A DNA stretch of 6,584 nt from Bryobacterales bacterium. Its GTDB lineage: Bacteria; Acidobacteriota; Terriglobia; Bryobacterales; Bryobacteraceae. Made by a program: the position numbers and the translations under genes. Positions 1 to 6,042 of this stretch are shown in pieces (position 1 is the stretch's first letter; each line of letters starts with the position of its first letter). Below the pieces are notes generated by a model. The model was not told the origin of the DNA, did not search any database, and saw only the letters and a list, made by a program, of their open reading frames with translations. The stretch covers positions 17,707 to 24,290 of the forward strand of contig PLRZ01000698.1 in the NCBI GenBank assembly GCA_003164075.1, written 5' to 3'.

Positions 1-641
1 CCGTTGACCATGGTGGTGTGGGAATCCGTGCCCACCACCGAATCCGGGTAGGCTTGCCCGTTGCCCCGAAATACCACCGGCGCCAGATATTCCAGGTTCA
101 CCTGGTGGACGATGCCGGTATCGGGCGGCACCACGCGGAAGTTCTGGAATGCCGTCTGGCCCCAGCGCAGCAGCATGTAGCGCTCGCGGTTGCGCTGGAA
201 TTCCAGCGCGGCGTTGAGGTCGAAGGCGTTAGCCGAGCCGAAGTTGTCCACCTGTACCGAGTGATCGATCACCAGGTCGGCGGGCAGCAGGGGGTTGGCG
301 CGGTTGGGGTCCGACCCCATGGCGGCCAGGGCATCGCGCATGGCGGCCAGGTCCACCACGCAAGGCACGCCGGTGAAATCCTGCAGCAACACGCGCGCCG
401 GCATGAAGCTGATCTCCTTCGTCCCGGCGCCTTCGCCGCGCGCCACCGTTTCCACGTCCTCGGCCGACACGCGCCGGCCGTCTTCGTTGCGTAACAGGTT
501 TTCCAACAGAATCTTGATGGAAAATGGAAGCCGTTCCACGCTTCCCAGGCCCCTCTCGGCGAGCGAGGCCAGGCGGAAATATTGATATTCGCTGTCGCCG
601 GCGCGCAACTTGGCCGCCGCGCCAAAACTATTTTTTCCCAT
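1..641 (-). CDS. acnA: Aconitate hydratase A, N-terminal part (cut by window edge)
   Basis: Encodes the N-terminal 213 residues of aconitase A, which interconverts citrate and isocitrate via cis-aconitate in the TCA cycle with a [4Fe-4S] cluster in the cytoplasm. The translated minus strand shows family landmarks in order: a YQYFRLASL stretch at residues 19-27, [15 protein letters not shown] at 37-51, [18 protein letters not shown] at 87-104, [11 protein letters not shown] at 122-132, and [10 protein letters not shown] at 204-213, where the fragment ends. The cluster cysteines lie further on, outside the window; family members usually run to about 900 residues. ATG at 639-641 is chosen because it gives the usual short lead-in ([12 protein letters not shown]) to the first conserved segment. 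No Shine-Dalgarno precedes it; a TATAAT lies only 7 nt upstream. A related 2-methylisocitrate dehydratase of the same superfamily is possible but less likely. Confidence 0.95.
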   Translation of the reverse strand, partial: MGKNSFGAAAKLRAGDSEYQYFRLASLAERGLGSVERLPFSIKILLENLLRNEDGRRVSAEDVETVARGEGAGTKEISFMPARVLLQDFTGVPCVVDLAAMRDALAAMGSDPNRANPLLPADLVIDHSVQVDNFGSANAFDLNAALEFQRNRERYMLLRWGQTAFQNFRVVPPDTGIVHQVNLEYLAPVVFRGNGQAYPDSVVGTDSHTTMVN

Positions 642-648
642 TGATTCG

Positions 649-656
649 ATTATAAA
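649..656. promoter_or_regulatory. Putative symmetric -10 region shared by acnA and the HEAT gene
   Basis: The palindrome TTATAA at 650-655 gives a perfect TATAAT on the minus strand (654-649) and TATAAA on the plus strand (651-656). On the minus strand the hexamer ends 7 nt before the acnA ATG, so initiation at the usual distance would fall at or next to that start codon, giving a leaderless or nearly leaderless mRNA. That fits the missing Shine-Dalgarno. On the plus strand the same core would start transcripts around 662-664, upstream of the preferred HEAT-gene start at 709. I see no good -35 hexamer at 16-18 nt on either strand, so this remains a motif-based inference. Confidence 0.4.
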
Positions 657-708
657 GGCAGCGCCGCTCAACCCGCGCCGCCAGGTAAAATTAAAGTCCC
701 CCCGGAAA

Positions 709-2442
709 TTGGCCGATCTGTTCAACGTGTCCTCTCTTCCGGAGACTCTGAATGGTCCGGCCGCGCTAGCGGCGCTGGTGCGCGATTTCGACCGCGATGC
801 CGTCGCCAACCGCAAGCGCATCGACGAGATTCTGCAATATCATCCCGAAGCGTTCTATATGACCACCATTGAGATTCTGAAAAAAGACATCGATTCGCGC
901 GCCGCCCAGTACCTGTTAGCTCTCCTGGTCTCCCAGAACCTGCTATTCCAGGCGTTGTGCGATCCCGCGCTCGATCGGGCACGGGTTGTCGAACTGGTGC
1001 GCCGGGCGTTGCGGGTCGATCCCATGGTCGACATCACAGTTGCCCGCCAACTGGCTGACTCCAGTTGCGCTACGCCGGGCTCGGCCGGCATGGGTATGGC
1101 CGAGCGTCTGATGGGGATTCTCGATGAAATCTGCGATGGGAGGCGAATCCTGCCGTCGCTGATGCGCATGCTGCGCACCGACAACCCCTATCTGCGTTCC
1201 AAAGCGGTGCTCATGATCGGACGCAGCGGACGGAGTCTCAACTGGATCAAAAGGCGATTGCAGGAGAACGATACCCGCGTGCGCGCCAACGCCATCGAGG
1301 CCACGTGGGGGCTGGACACCCCGGAGGCCCGCGAACTGCTCGAGTGGGCTTCCCGGGACAGCAACAACCGCGTTGTCGGCAATGCTTTGGTGGGACTCTA
1401 TCGGCTGGGCGAGAACTGCCCGCTTCCCGAACTCGTCAAAATGGCGGGCCATGATTCAGCGGCGTCCCGGAGTACCGCCGCCTGGGTCATGGGTCAGACT
1501 GGCGATCCGCGGTTCAGCGAAGTCCTGGGCCGCATGATCGCCGACAGCCATGGAGACGTTCGGAAGAATGCCTTTGCGGCTGTGGGGCGGATTCGCGCCG
1601 CCGTCGCGCAGGTCTCGCAAGCCGCCGAATGGCCCGTGGCAGGTTCCTGCACCCCGAAAGATCCACGCACCGGACAGCGGCGCGTTTCGGTCGCCGTGGT
1701 TACCGCCGAGGGCCGCGAGAGTCCGCGGGTTCTGCCGGTGCAATTCATACTGAGCGAGAACGGCCAACCGGTCTGGTCTTATCGCGTAATCGAAAGGCCG
1801 GCCCCCGCGGCGATGTCGGTGATCTTTCTTTTTCCCCGGAAAGTGGACAATGCCGGCACGCTTTGGGACCGGGGAGCGCTGCGCTGTCTCAACTGGAAGC
1901 GCTCCACGGACCTTTGGTCGACCGTGCCCTACTCAGGTGTGGACGACGACCCCTCCGACGGCCTCGCGGACCTGGAACTCCCTTCATTTATTGGCAATTC
2001 CGCCGAGGCGGTGCGTGTCTTCAAGGAAACGCCGAAGCGAACCGATTGCACCGGCTTCTGGACCGCCGTCAATCGCGCTGTGCTGCCCGGCAAGGTTCCG
2101 GTGCGAGGGAAGCGGCACCTGATCGTTCTCGCTCCGGACGAAGTGGGCGATAACTCGGACGACAGCCTGATTGCGGCGGTTCACGCATCGCAAACCTCCA
2201 TTCAGGTGGTTTCCACGTCGCCGAATCCGGCCTTGCGGGAATTCTGCCGCCGCATTGACGGCCGTTTCCACCTGGTGGAGGACAGCGCCGCCATCGAAGA
2301 GCGCGTCTCCCTCGCGTATCTGACTCTGTTAGCCCGTTATGAGATCCGCTACCAGCCCGTTTGCGCGGACGCGGTCAGCCTGAAACTCCGTGTCCACACG
2401 CCCGCCGGCTGGGGAGAAACGATGGTGCCGTTGCCGGGCTAG
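709..2442 (+). CDS. HEAT-repeat protein with degenerate VWA-like C-terminal domain
   Basis: Protein of about 577 residues, function unknown. Counting from TTG 709, residues 1-140 are mostly helical. Residues ~145-297 look like HEAT or PBS-lyase-type repeats, with helix pairs such as [44 protein letters not shown] and [15 protein letters not shown]. Residues ~325-567 are strand-rich and resemble the VWA-like domain common in Acidobacteriota: a hydrophobic strand MSVIFLF (~369-375), then [13 protein letters not shown] (~466-478), and a closing [10 protein letters not shown] (~541-550). The first strand continues RKVD rather than the DxSxS of a metal-binding MIDAS, so metal binding there seems lost. 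No signal peptide or membrane segment is visible, so it is probably cytoplasmic; HEAT repeats suggest protein binding. The start is uncertain: the frame is open back to TTG 610, but that lies inside acnA and upstream of the likely promoter. GTG 727 is another option. No candidate has a clear Shine-Dalgarno. Confidence 0.8.
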   Translation: MADLFNVSSLPETLNGPAALAALVRDFDRDAVANRKRIDEILQYHPEAFYMTTIEILKKDIDSRAAQYLLALLVSQNLLFQALCDPALDRARVVELVRRALRVDPMVDITVARQLADSSCATPGSAGMGMAERLMGILDEICDGRRILPSLMRMLRTDNPYLRSKAVLMIGRSGRSLNWIKRRLQENDTRVRANAIEATWGLDTPEARELLEWASRDSNNRVVGNALVGLYRLGENCPLPELVKMAGHDSAASRSTAAWVMGQTGDPRFSEVLGRMIADSHGDVRKNAFAAVGRIRAAVAQVSQAAEWPVAGSCTPKDPRTGQRRVSVAVVTAEGRESPRVLPVQFILSENGQPVWSYRVIERPAPAAMSVIFLFPRKVDNAGTLWDRGALRCLNWKRSTDLWSTVPYSGVDDDPSDGLADLELPSFIGNSAEAVRVFKETPKRTDCTGFWTAVNRAVLPGKVPVRGKRHLIVLAPDEVGDNSDDSLIAAVHASQTSIQVVSTSPNPALREFCRRIDGRFHLVEDSAAIEERVSLAYLTLLARYEIRYQPVCADAVSLKLRVHTPAGWGETMVPLPG

Positions 2443-2462
2443 CCTGGCTAGCCCTGCCTTTT
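2436..2462 (+). terminator. Inverted repeat over the HEAT-gene stop, possible weak terminator
   Basis: GGGCTAGCC (2436-2444), one T, then GGCTAGCCC (2446-2454) form a perfect 9-bp inverted repeat; as a realistic hairpin it would be a 7-bp stem with a 5-nt CCTGG loop. The TAG stop codon (2440-2442) sits inside the left arm. Four T residues follow at 2459-2462 after a TGCC gap, so it is a weak candidate at best for an intrinsic terminator. Twelve bases of it (GGCTAGCCTGGC, 2437-2448) recur exactly at 2491-2502. Confidence 0.4.
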
Positions 2463-2595
2463 ACCCGTAAGTGATGACTGGACAAAAGAAGGCTAGCCTG
2501 GCCAGGTATCAGCGGTCCGCATTCAGCGCTCAACTAACGCGCGCCGCCCTGGAGCCTGCCTGTTGCATGAACGCGGTCTCGTGCCGACCGGCGGA

Positions 2596-2706
2596 GGTGG
2601 GGCAGGCGGTGCTCGCCTGCCCTCTATTCTATGTGGGCAGCCGGCTTGGTTCTGCGCGGGCCGACCACCTTCGGGCTCCCTGCAAATTCCACGACATCAG
2701 GAGTTC
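2596..2706 (+). repeat. Dispersed hairpin repeat, copy 1
   Basis: Its left block (2596-2641) matches 5950-5995 at 43 of 46 positions, and its right block (2683-2706) matches 6019-6042 at 23 of 24. The middle is unlike and differs in length (41 bp here, 23 bp in the other copy). The left block contains a perfect hairpin: GGGCAGGCG at 2600-2608, loop GTGCT, CGCCTGCCC at 2614-2622. The right block ends in CATCAGGAGTTC (2695-2706), whose exact reverse complement occurs at 5903-5914. It resembles a REP- or MITE-like intergenic element. The other end of this copy is not marked by a matching inverted repeat. Confidence 0.75.
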
Positions 2707-2731
2707 TGACGTTGAAAGAACGCCACTTACA

Positions 2732-2755
2732 GAGCCGCGACCGTGAGGGAGCGTT
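2732..2755 (+). repeat. 24-bp dispersed motif, copy 1
   Basis: This stretch (beginning GAGCCGCGACCGT, ending AGGGAGCGTT) matches 5627-5650 on the same strand at 23 of 24 positions; the only difference is G versus C after CCGT. It lies 25 bp after the hairpin repeat in the same gap. Both copies are intergenic, which suggests a dispersed repeat and not coding sequence. Confidence 0.65.
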
Positions 2756-2858
2756 CGCCCTGCCGAATTCTGCAAGTACCCCCTTCAGTCCGCCTGCCGC
2801 GTTCGCGAGAGCGCGGCCCGGGCGGCCCTCCCCGTGCCGTTATAGCGCCGCAGGCCCC

Positions 2859-4355
2859 CTACCAATCCATCGCCAGCCGCACTAAAGTCCGCACCGGCAC
2901 TCCCGACGGTCCCTTCGCCAGAAACGGCTTGACATCGTCGATCCACGCCGTGCCGGCGATGTCCAGATGCACCCACGGGGTGTCGCCCGCGAACTCCTTC
3001 AGAAACACTGCCGCCGTAACCGCTCCGCCCCAGCGGCCGCCCACGTTGGCCAGGTCGGCGAACGCGCTCTTGAGGTAATCCTTGTAGTCGTCCTCCAGCG
3101 GCATGGCCCACATCCGCTCGCCTTCGGCCTTGGCAGCGGCCAGCACCCGATCGCGCATGCCGTCGTCGTTGGCGAACAGCCCGACGTTCAAATGTCCCAG
3201 CGCCACCACGATCGCGCCGGTCAATGTGGCCGCGTCCACCAGGTGCGTGCATCCCTGCTGGCGGGCGTAGTGCAGCACATCCGCCAGGATCAGGCGGCCT
3301 TCGGCGTCGGTATTGATCACCTCGATGGTCTTGCCCGACATCGCCGTCACGATATCGCCCGGCCGTTGCGCCCGGCTGCCCGGCATGTTCTCCACGCAAG
3401 GCACCAGCGCGGTCACCGGTATCGCCGGCTTCAATTGCGCGATCGCCCGCATGGCGCCCAGCATCGATGCGCCGCCCGCCATATCGTATTTCATCTTCTC
3501 CATGCCGTCCGCAGGCTTGATCGAAATGCCGCCAGTGTCGAACGTCACGCCTTTACCCACCAGCCCCAGATGCGCCTTGCTCTCCCCTTCGGCGGGCTTG
3601 TACCGGACCACGATCAGCGCCGGCGGTTCCGCGCTTCCTTGCGCCACGCCCAGCAGCGCACCCATACCCAGCTTTTCCATCTGTTCGCGATCCAGTATTT
3701 CGCAATCCAGGTGGTACTCGGCGGCCATTTTCCGCGCCGCCTCCGCCATTCCCATCGGGGTCAGCAGATTGGCCGGCTGATTCACCAGGTCGCGCGTAAA
3801 ATTCTGCGCTTCGGCCAGAATGCGCCCGCGGTCGGCGGCGGCCGCCAGGTTCGCCAAACCGCCCTCCACCACCACCGTGAAGGAATCTACCGATTTCTTG
3901 TCGTCGTCCGTCTTGTACCGGTCCGGTTCGAAATCTCCCAGAATCGCGCCTTCCACCCCGGCAGCCACGTTTTCGGCATTCGCTTGCGCGGGGTCCAGCG
4001 CCAGCACGATTTTCTTCACCGCTTTGGATTTCAGCAGCCGCACCGCCGCTCCGCTCAGCCGGCGCAGTTGGGCGGCATCGAATTTCTCGGCCTTCCCGGC
4101 CCCCGCCAGGAGCACTCTCCGCGCCACCATCCCTTGTGGGTGGTGTATCAGCGTAAGCTCCAGGTATTTACCTGTAACCTCGCCTGCATCAATCAATTCA
4201 GCGGCGGCGAAGCGTTCCTCCCGTGTGCCTTCAAACACCGGCACAACCAGGGCATCGGCGTCCACCTGCGCCAGCGGACCACTTTCAGTAGCGATTCTCA
4301 TCACTCCGATTGTCCCCAACTGGAGGGCTGGCTGCAAATTTACAATTTCTCCCAT
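2859..4355 (-). CDS. pepA: Leucyl aminopeptidase (M17 family, PepA)
   Basis: Encodes a complete 498-residue M17 metallo-aminopeptidase, a cytoplasmic enzyme, usually hexameric, that removes N-terminal residues from peptides using two metal ions. The less conserved N-terminal domain spans roughly residues 1-170; the catalytic domain follows. Metal-binding and catalytic residues are all in place: K268 and D273 in VGKGVTFDTGG, K280, D291 in MKYDMAGG, and D350, E352 and R354 in the family signature NTDAEGRLILAD. Each is offset by two from the E. coli PepA numbering I recall, and the length is normal. ATG at 4353-4355 is chosen because GGAGG (4369-4365) lies 9 nt upstream; the frame stays open to 4580 but that extension (75 codons) has no family resemblance. 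The gene diverges from the TonB-like gene over a gap of about 200 bp. Some PepA proteins also bind DNA, which cannot be judged here. Confidence 0.97.
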   Translation of the reverse strand: MGEIVNLQPALQLGTIGVMRIATESGPLAQVDADALVVPVFEGTREERFAAAELIDAGEVTGKYLELTLIHHPQGMVARRVLLAGAGKAEKFDAAQLRRLSGAAVRLLKSKAVKKIVLALDPAQANAENVAAGVEGAILGDFEPDRYKTDDDKKSVDSFTVVVEGGLANLAAAADRGRILAEAQNFTRDLVNQPANLLTPMGMAEAARKMAAEYHLDCEILDREQMEKLGMGALLGVAQGSAEPPALIVVRYKPAEGESKAHLGLVGKGVTFDTGGISIKPADGMEKMKYDMAGGASMLGAMRAIAQLKPAIPVTALVPCVENMPGSRAQRPGDIVTAMSGKTIEVINTDAEGRLILADVLHYARQQGCTHLVDAATLTGAIVVALGHLNVGLFANDDGMRDRVLAAAKAEGERMWAMPLEDDYKDYLKSAFADLANVGGRWGGAVTAAVFLKEFAGDTPWVHLDIAGTAWIDDVKPFLAKGPSGVPVRTLVRLAMDW

Positions 4356-4364
4356 TTTTGGAAT

Positions 4365-4369
4365 CCTCC
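4365..4369 (-). promoter_or_regulatory. Shine-Dalgarno of pepA
   Basis: GGAGG on the minus strand, 9 nt before ATG 4355. It is the clearest ribosome binding site in the window and decides the start against the longer open frame. Confidence 0.8.
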
Positions 4370-4557
4370 ATAACCCTCTACGCATCTTGTTGTTAAAGCA
4401 TGTCCTTCTTATTACATGGACCGCCCGGCACGAATTATGGTAAACTCCCCCGTAAGAGCTGGTGAGGCGTATTTCCAAAACCTGTAACTCCTGGGTGGCG
4501 GGGATCGTCCAATAGACGTAACGAATAAGCGGTTTCCCAAGAGGGCTGGTGGATAAT

Positions 4558-5550
4558 ATGGCTGACCTTTCGCACCCCAATGAACCACACGCGAATACCC
4601 CAGACGATCATCTGTCCCGGTTGTTGTGCGCCGGTATCGAAGACCCGTGGTATCACACGTTCATCCGCAACTTCAAAGAGTTTTTCAACCCACCGAAGCT
4701 GCCACCTCTTGAGGTGACATCGAAGCCCGTCCCGGTGAAAGACATTTGGGGGCTTTACGGCCGGAAGAAGCAGTCGTTCATGATGTCCACCGGCTTCCAG
4801 ATCGCCATCGTGGTGACTGTGTTTGCGCTCACGGCCAGCAAGACTGTGCAGAAGGCCGTGCAAAAAACGGTTCTGTATGCGATCGATCTGGCGCCGCCCG
4901 AAGTGAAGATGAAGCCCCAGGCACAGACATCGCAGGGTGGTGGTGGTGGCGGCGACCGTTCCCCGCTCCCGGCCAGCTACGGCAAGCTGCCGAAGTTCGC
5001 CTTGCGGCAATTCACTCCGCCGGTGGCTGTATACAACAACATGGCTCCCAAGCTGGCGATGGAGCCCACGCTCATCGGCGACCCCAACACGCAGGTTGCG
5101 AATGTGGATTATCCGCTGTATGGCGACCCGTTGTCCAAGTACATGACGCCCTCAAACGGACAGGGTTCCGGAGGCGGCATTGGTAATGGCAAAGGCGGCG
5201 GCGTCGGCAACGGCGAAGGCGGCGGCTACGGCCCCGGTTCCGGCGGCGGAGTCGGCGGCAACGTATTCCGCGTCGGCGGCGGCGTTTCGGCCCCCGTGTT
5301 GCTTTCCAAAACGGAGCCCGAATACTCCGAGGAAGCCCGCAAAGCCAAGCACCAGGGCACCGTTATGCTCTATGTGCAGATCGATCCTTCCGGCCACGCG
5401 ACTCATATCCAGGTAGTAAAGAGCCTGGGCCTGGGGCTCGACGAAAAGGCCATGGAAGCAGTCAGCAAGTGGAAGTTCTCCCCCGGCAAAAAGGATGGCA
5501 AGCCCGTCACCGTAGAAGCCACCATCGAAGTCAATTTCCGCCTGCTCTAA
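4558..5550 (+). CDS. TonB-family protein (energy transducer) with Gly-rich linker
   Basis: A 330-residue protein. Residues 1-73 are a long polar N-terminus, probably cytoplasmic. Residues ~74-94 form one hydrophobic segment (FMMSTGFQIAIVVTVFALTAS), an inner-membrane anchor. A periplasmic region follows with six Gly at 127-132 and four Gly-rich octads at 205-236. Residues ~245-330 are a TonB C-terminal domain, with EPEYSEEARKAKHQGTV (253-269), LGLDEKAMEAVSKWKFSPG (292-310) and a closing VEATIEVNFRLL (319-330). TonB proteins pass proton-motive energy from ExbB/ExbD to outer-membrane transporters; neither partner nor a receptor gene lies nearby, so the target is unknown. The usual Pro-rich linker is replaced by glycine. 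ATG 4558 is preferred, with GGTGG 5 nt upstream; GTG 4549 (GAGGG only 3 nt away) is an in-frame alternative adding 3 residues. I saw no convincing promoter upstream. An intrinsic terminator follows the stop. Confidence 0.9.
   Translation: MADLSHPNEPHANTPDDHLSRLLCAGIEDPWYHTFIRNFKEFFNPPKLPPLEVTSKPVPVKDIWGLYGRKKQSFMMSTGFQIAIVVTVFALTASKTVQKAVQKTVLYAIDLAPPEVKMKPQAQTSQGGGGGGDRSPLPASYGKLPKFALRQFTPPVAVYNNMAPKLAMEPTLIGDPNTQVANVDYPLYGDPLSKYMTPSNGQGSGGGIGNGKGGGVGNGEGGGYGPGSGGGVGGNVFRVGGGVSAPVLLSKTEPEYSEEARKAKHQGTVMLYVQIDPSGHATHIQVVKSLGLGLDEKAMEAVSKWKFSPGKKDGKPVTVEATIEVNFRLL
5170..5265 (+). repeat. Four tandem 24-bp units coding Gly-rich octads
   Basis: Residues 205-236 of the TonB-like protein consist of GGGIGNGK, GGGVGNGE, GGGYGPGS and GGGVGGNV, an eight-residue unit repeated four times and encoded mostly with GGC codons. 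Position 4 is I, V, Y, V. A smaller run of four GGT codons and two GGC codons lies at 4936-4953 in the same gene. Such runs can expand or shrink by slippage or recombination. Confidence 0.8.
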
Positions 5551-5578
5551 GAAACCAGCACCTGAAGCAAGTCCCAAA

Positions 5579-5606
5579 GGCGACCCCGCAACGGGTCGCC
5601 TTTTTT
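5579..5606 (+). terminator. Intrinsic terminator of the TonB-like gene
   Basis: GGCGACCC (5579-5586), loop CGCAAC, GGGTCGCC (5593-5600), then six T (5601-5606). It has a perfect 8-bp GC-rich stem, starts 28 bp after the TAA stop, and is preceded by AAA, so a few A-T pairs could extend the stem. It is the strongest terminator in the window. Confidence 0.93.
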
Positions 5607-5626
5607 CATGCCGGTTGTGCCCATCC

Positions 5627-5650
5627 GAGCCGCGACCGTCAGGGAGCGTT
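5627..5650 (+). repeat. 24-bp dispersed motif, copy 2
   Basis: Matches 2732-2755 at 23 of 24 positions in the same orientation. It lies 20 bp after the T-run of the terminator. In this gap it comes before the hairpin repeat, while in the other gap it comes after it, so the two families move or duplicate independently. Confidence 0.65.
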
Positions 5651-5697
5651 AGCTTTTAAATAAAGCAGGAATCGAGCAACTGGCGCCGAACGTGTAG

Positions 5698-5943
5698 TCA
5701 GGCCTTGAGCATCTGAGTCATGGTCCGCTTCAGATCGTCGATCACAGGGAACATTTCTACCAGTCCGCCACGTGATGTGGCGCCGACACTTGGTGTCTGC
5801 GGGGTGCCCTTTGGGCTGGAAACTAACGTGGCGTGGACAGGTCGGGCCGGCGGCCGATGGTGCGTGGCGCAGGCGGTGCCTGCGCTGTATAGCCTACCCT
5901 CCGAACTCCTGATGGCGCCCGCAGTTTCGGGTGCCTGGGTTCC
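5698..5943 (-). pseudogene. Possible remnant of a minus-strand gene 3' end
   Basis: A minus-strand frame is open for 81 codons and stops at TGA 5698-5700. Its last part reads LVEMFPVIDDLKRTMTQMLKA, which has a protein-like mix of residues, whereas the part upstream (rich in Pro, Thr, Ala and Arg) runs through hairpin and repeat sequence. The first in-frame ATG is at 5754, leaving only 18 codons. I do not recognise the sequence. It could be the tail of a gene cut off by repeat insertion, or chance in GC-rich DNA. Confidence 0.2.
5766..5885. repeat. Cluster of short perfect hairpins
   Basis: Within 120 bp there are four perfect inverted repeats: CGCCAC/GTGGCG (5766-5771, 5777-5782, 5-nt loop), GACAC/GTGTC (5785-5789, 5793-5797, 3-nt loop), GCCC/GGGC (5806-5809, 5813-5816, 3-nt loop) and GCGCAGGC/GCCTGCGC (5867-5874, 5878-5885, 3-nt loop). 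The last resembles the hairpin of the dispersed repeat (shared core GCAGGCGGTGC), so it may be a diverged relative. The cluster could be a structured repeat; a small RNA is not supported by any promoter I can see. Confidence 0.5.
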
Positions 5944-6042
5944 TTACTCGGTGGGGCAGGCGGTGCTCGCCTGCCCTCTATCCTGTTTGGGCAGCGGGTT
6001 TGCTTCCGCGAGTTACCACAAATTCCACGACATCGGGAGTTC
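5903..6042. mobile_element. MITE-like element with 12-bp terminal inverted repeats
   Basis: The 140-bp segment begins GAACTCCTGATG (5903-5914) and ends CATCGGGAGTTC (6031-6042), an inverted repeat matching at 11 of 12 positions. Near the middle is the perfect hairpin GGGCAGGCG, GTGCT, CGCCTGCCC (5954-5976). Its right part is copy 2 of the dispersed repeat (5950-5995 and 6019-6042, matching 2596-2641 and 2683-2706). The 12-mer at the end of copy 1 is an exact reverse complement of 5903-5914, so the same end sequence occurs three times in the window. There is no transposase and I see no clear target-site duplication; the element ends 5 bp before the smc stop codon. Confidence 0.5.

Larger units (their letters stand above)
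2443..2858. other. Convergent intergenic gap with dispersed repeats, no gene
   Basis: This 416-bp space separates the 3' ends of the HEAT gene and pepA. I see no credible protein: the open frames here are short, have no recognisable domain and run through repeat sequence. It holds the second copy of the GGCTAGCCTGGC 12-mer (2491-2502), one copy of the hairpin repeat (2596-2706), one copy of a 24-bp motif (2732-2755), and a GC-rich inverted repeat near the pepA end (GCCGCG at 2796-2801, CGCGGC at 2812-2817, 10-nt loop). That last hairpin lies about 42 nt past the pepA stop and could help end pepA transcripts, but no T-run follows it on the minus strand. Confidence 0.6.

Noticed and set aside
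269..625. A minus-strand frame of 118 codons ending near 625
   Set aside because: It overlaps acnA in another frame, while the acnA frame carries the conserved aconitase motifs.
1629..2153. A 174-codon plus-strand frame inside the HEAT-repeat gene
   Set aside because: It is an Arg- and Gly-rich shadow of the real frame with no recognisable domain.
2471..2746. Small protein encoded by the hairpin repeat (VGQAVLACPL and KFHDI peptides in both copies)
   Set aside because: The frame is kept in both copies, but all three base differences in the left block change the amino acid and the middle is unrelated. That fits non-coding repeat DNA better than a selected peptide.
2967..4373. A 468-codon plus-strand open frame opposite pepA
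   Set aside because: It lies wholly against the clear pepA coding sequence, is rich in His, Arg and Gln, and shows no domain. Long antisense frames are expected over high-GC genes.
4412..4446. Promoter for the TonB-like gene (TTACAT, 18-bp spacer, TATGGT)
   Set aside because: Each hexamer matches consensus poorly and such matches occur by chance in 200 bp; not strong enough to list.
4356..4580. A longer pepA starting further upstream
   Set aside because: The extra 75 residues do not resemble the M17 N-terminus, would overlap the start of the divergent TonB-like gene, and the ATG at 4355 has a GGAGG at good spacing.
2596..6042. CRISPR array or attachment sites suggested by recurring sequences
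   Set aside because: There are only two copies per repeat family, over 3 kb apart, with no regular spacers, cas genes, tRNA or integrase.
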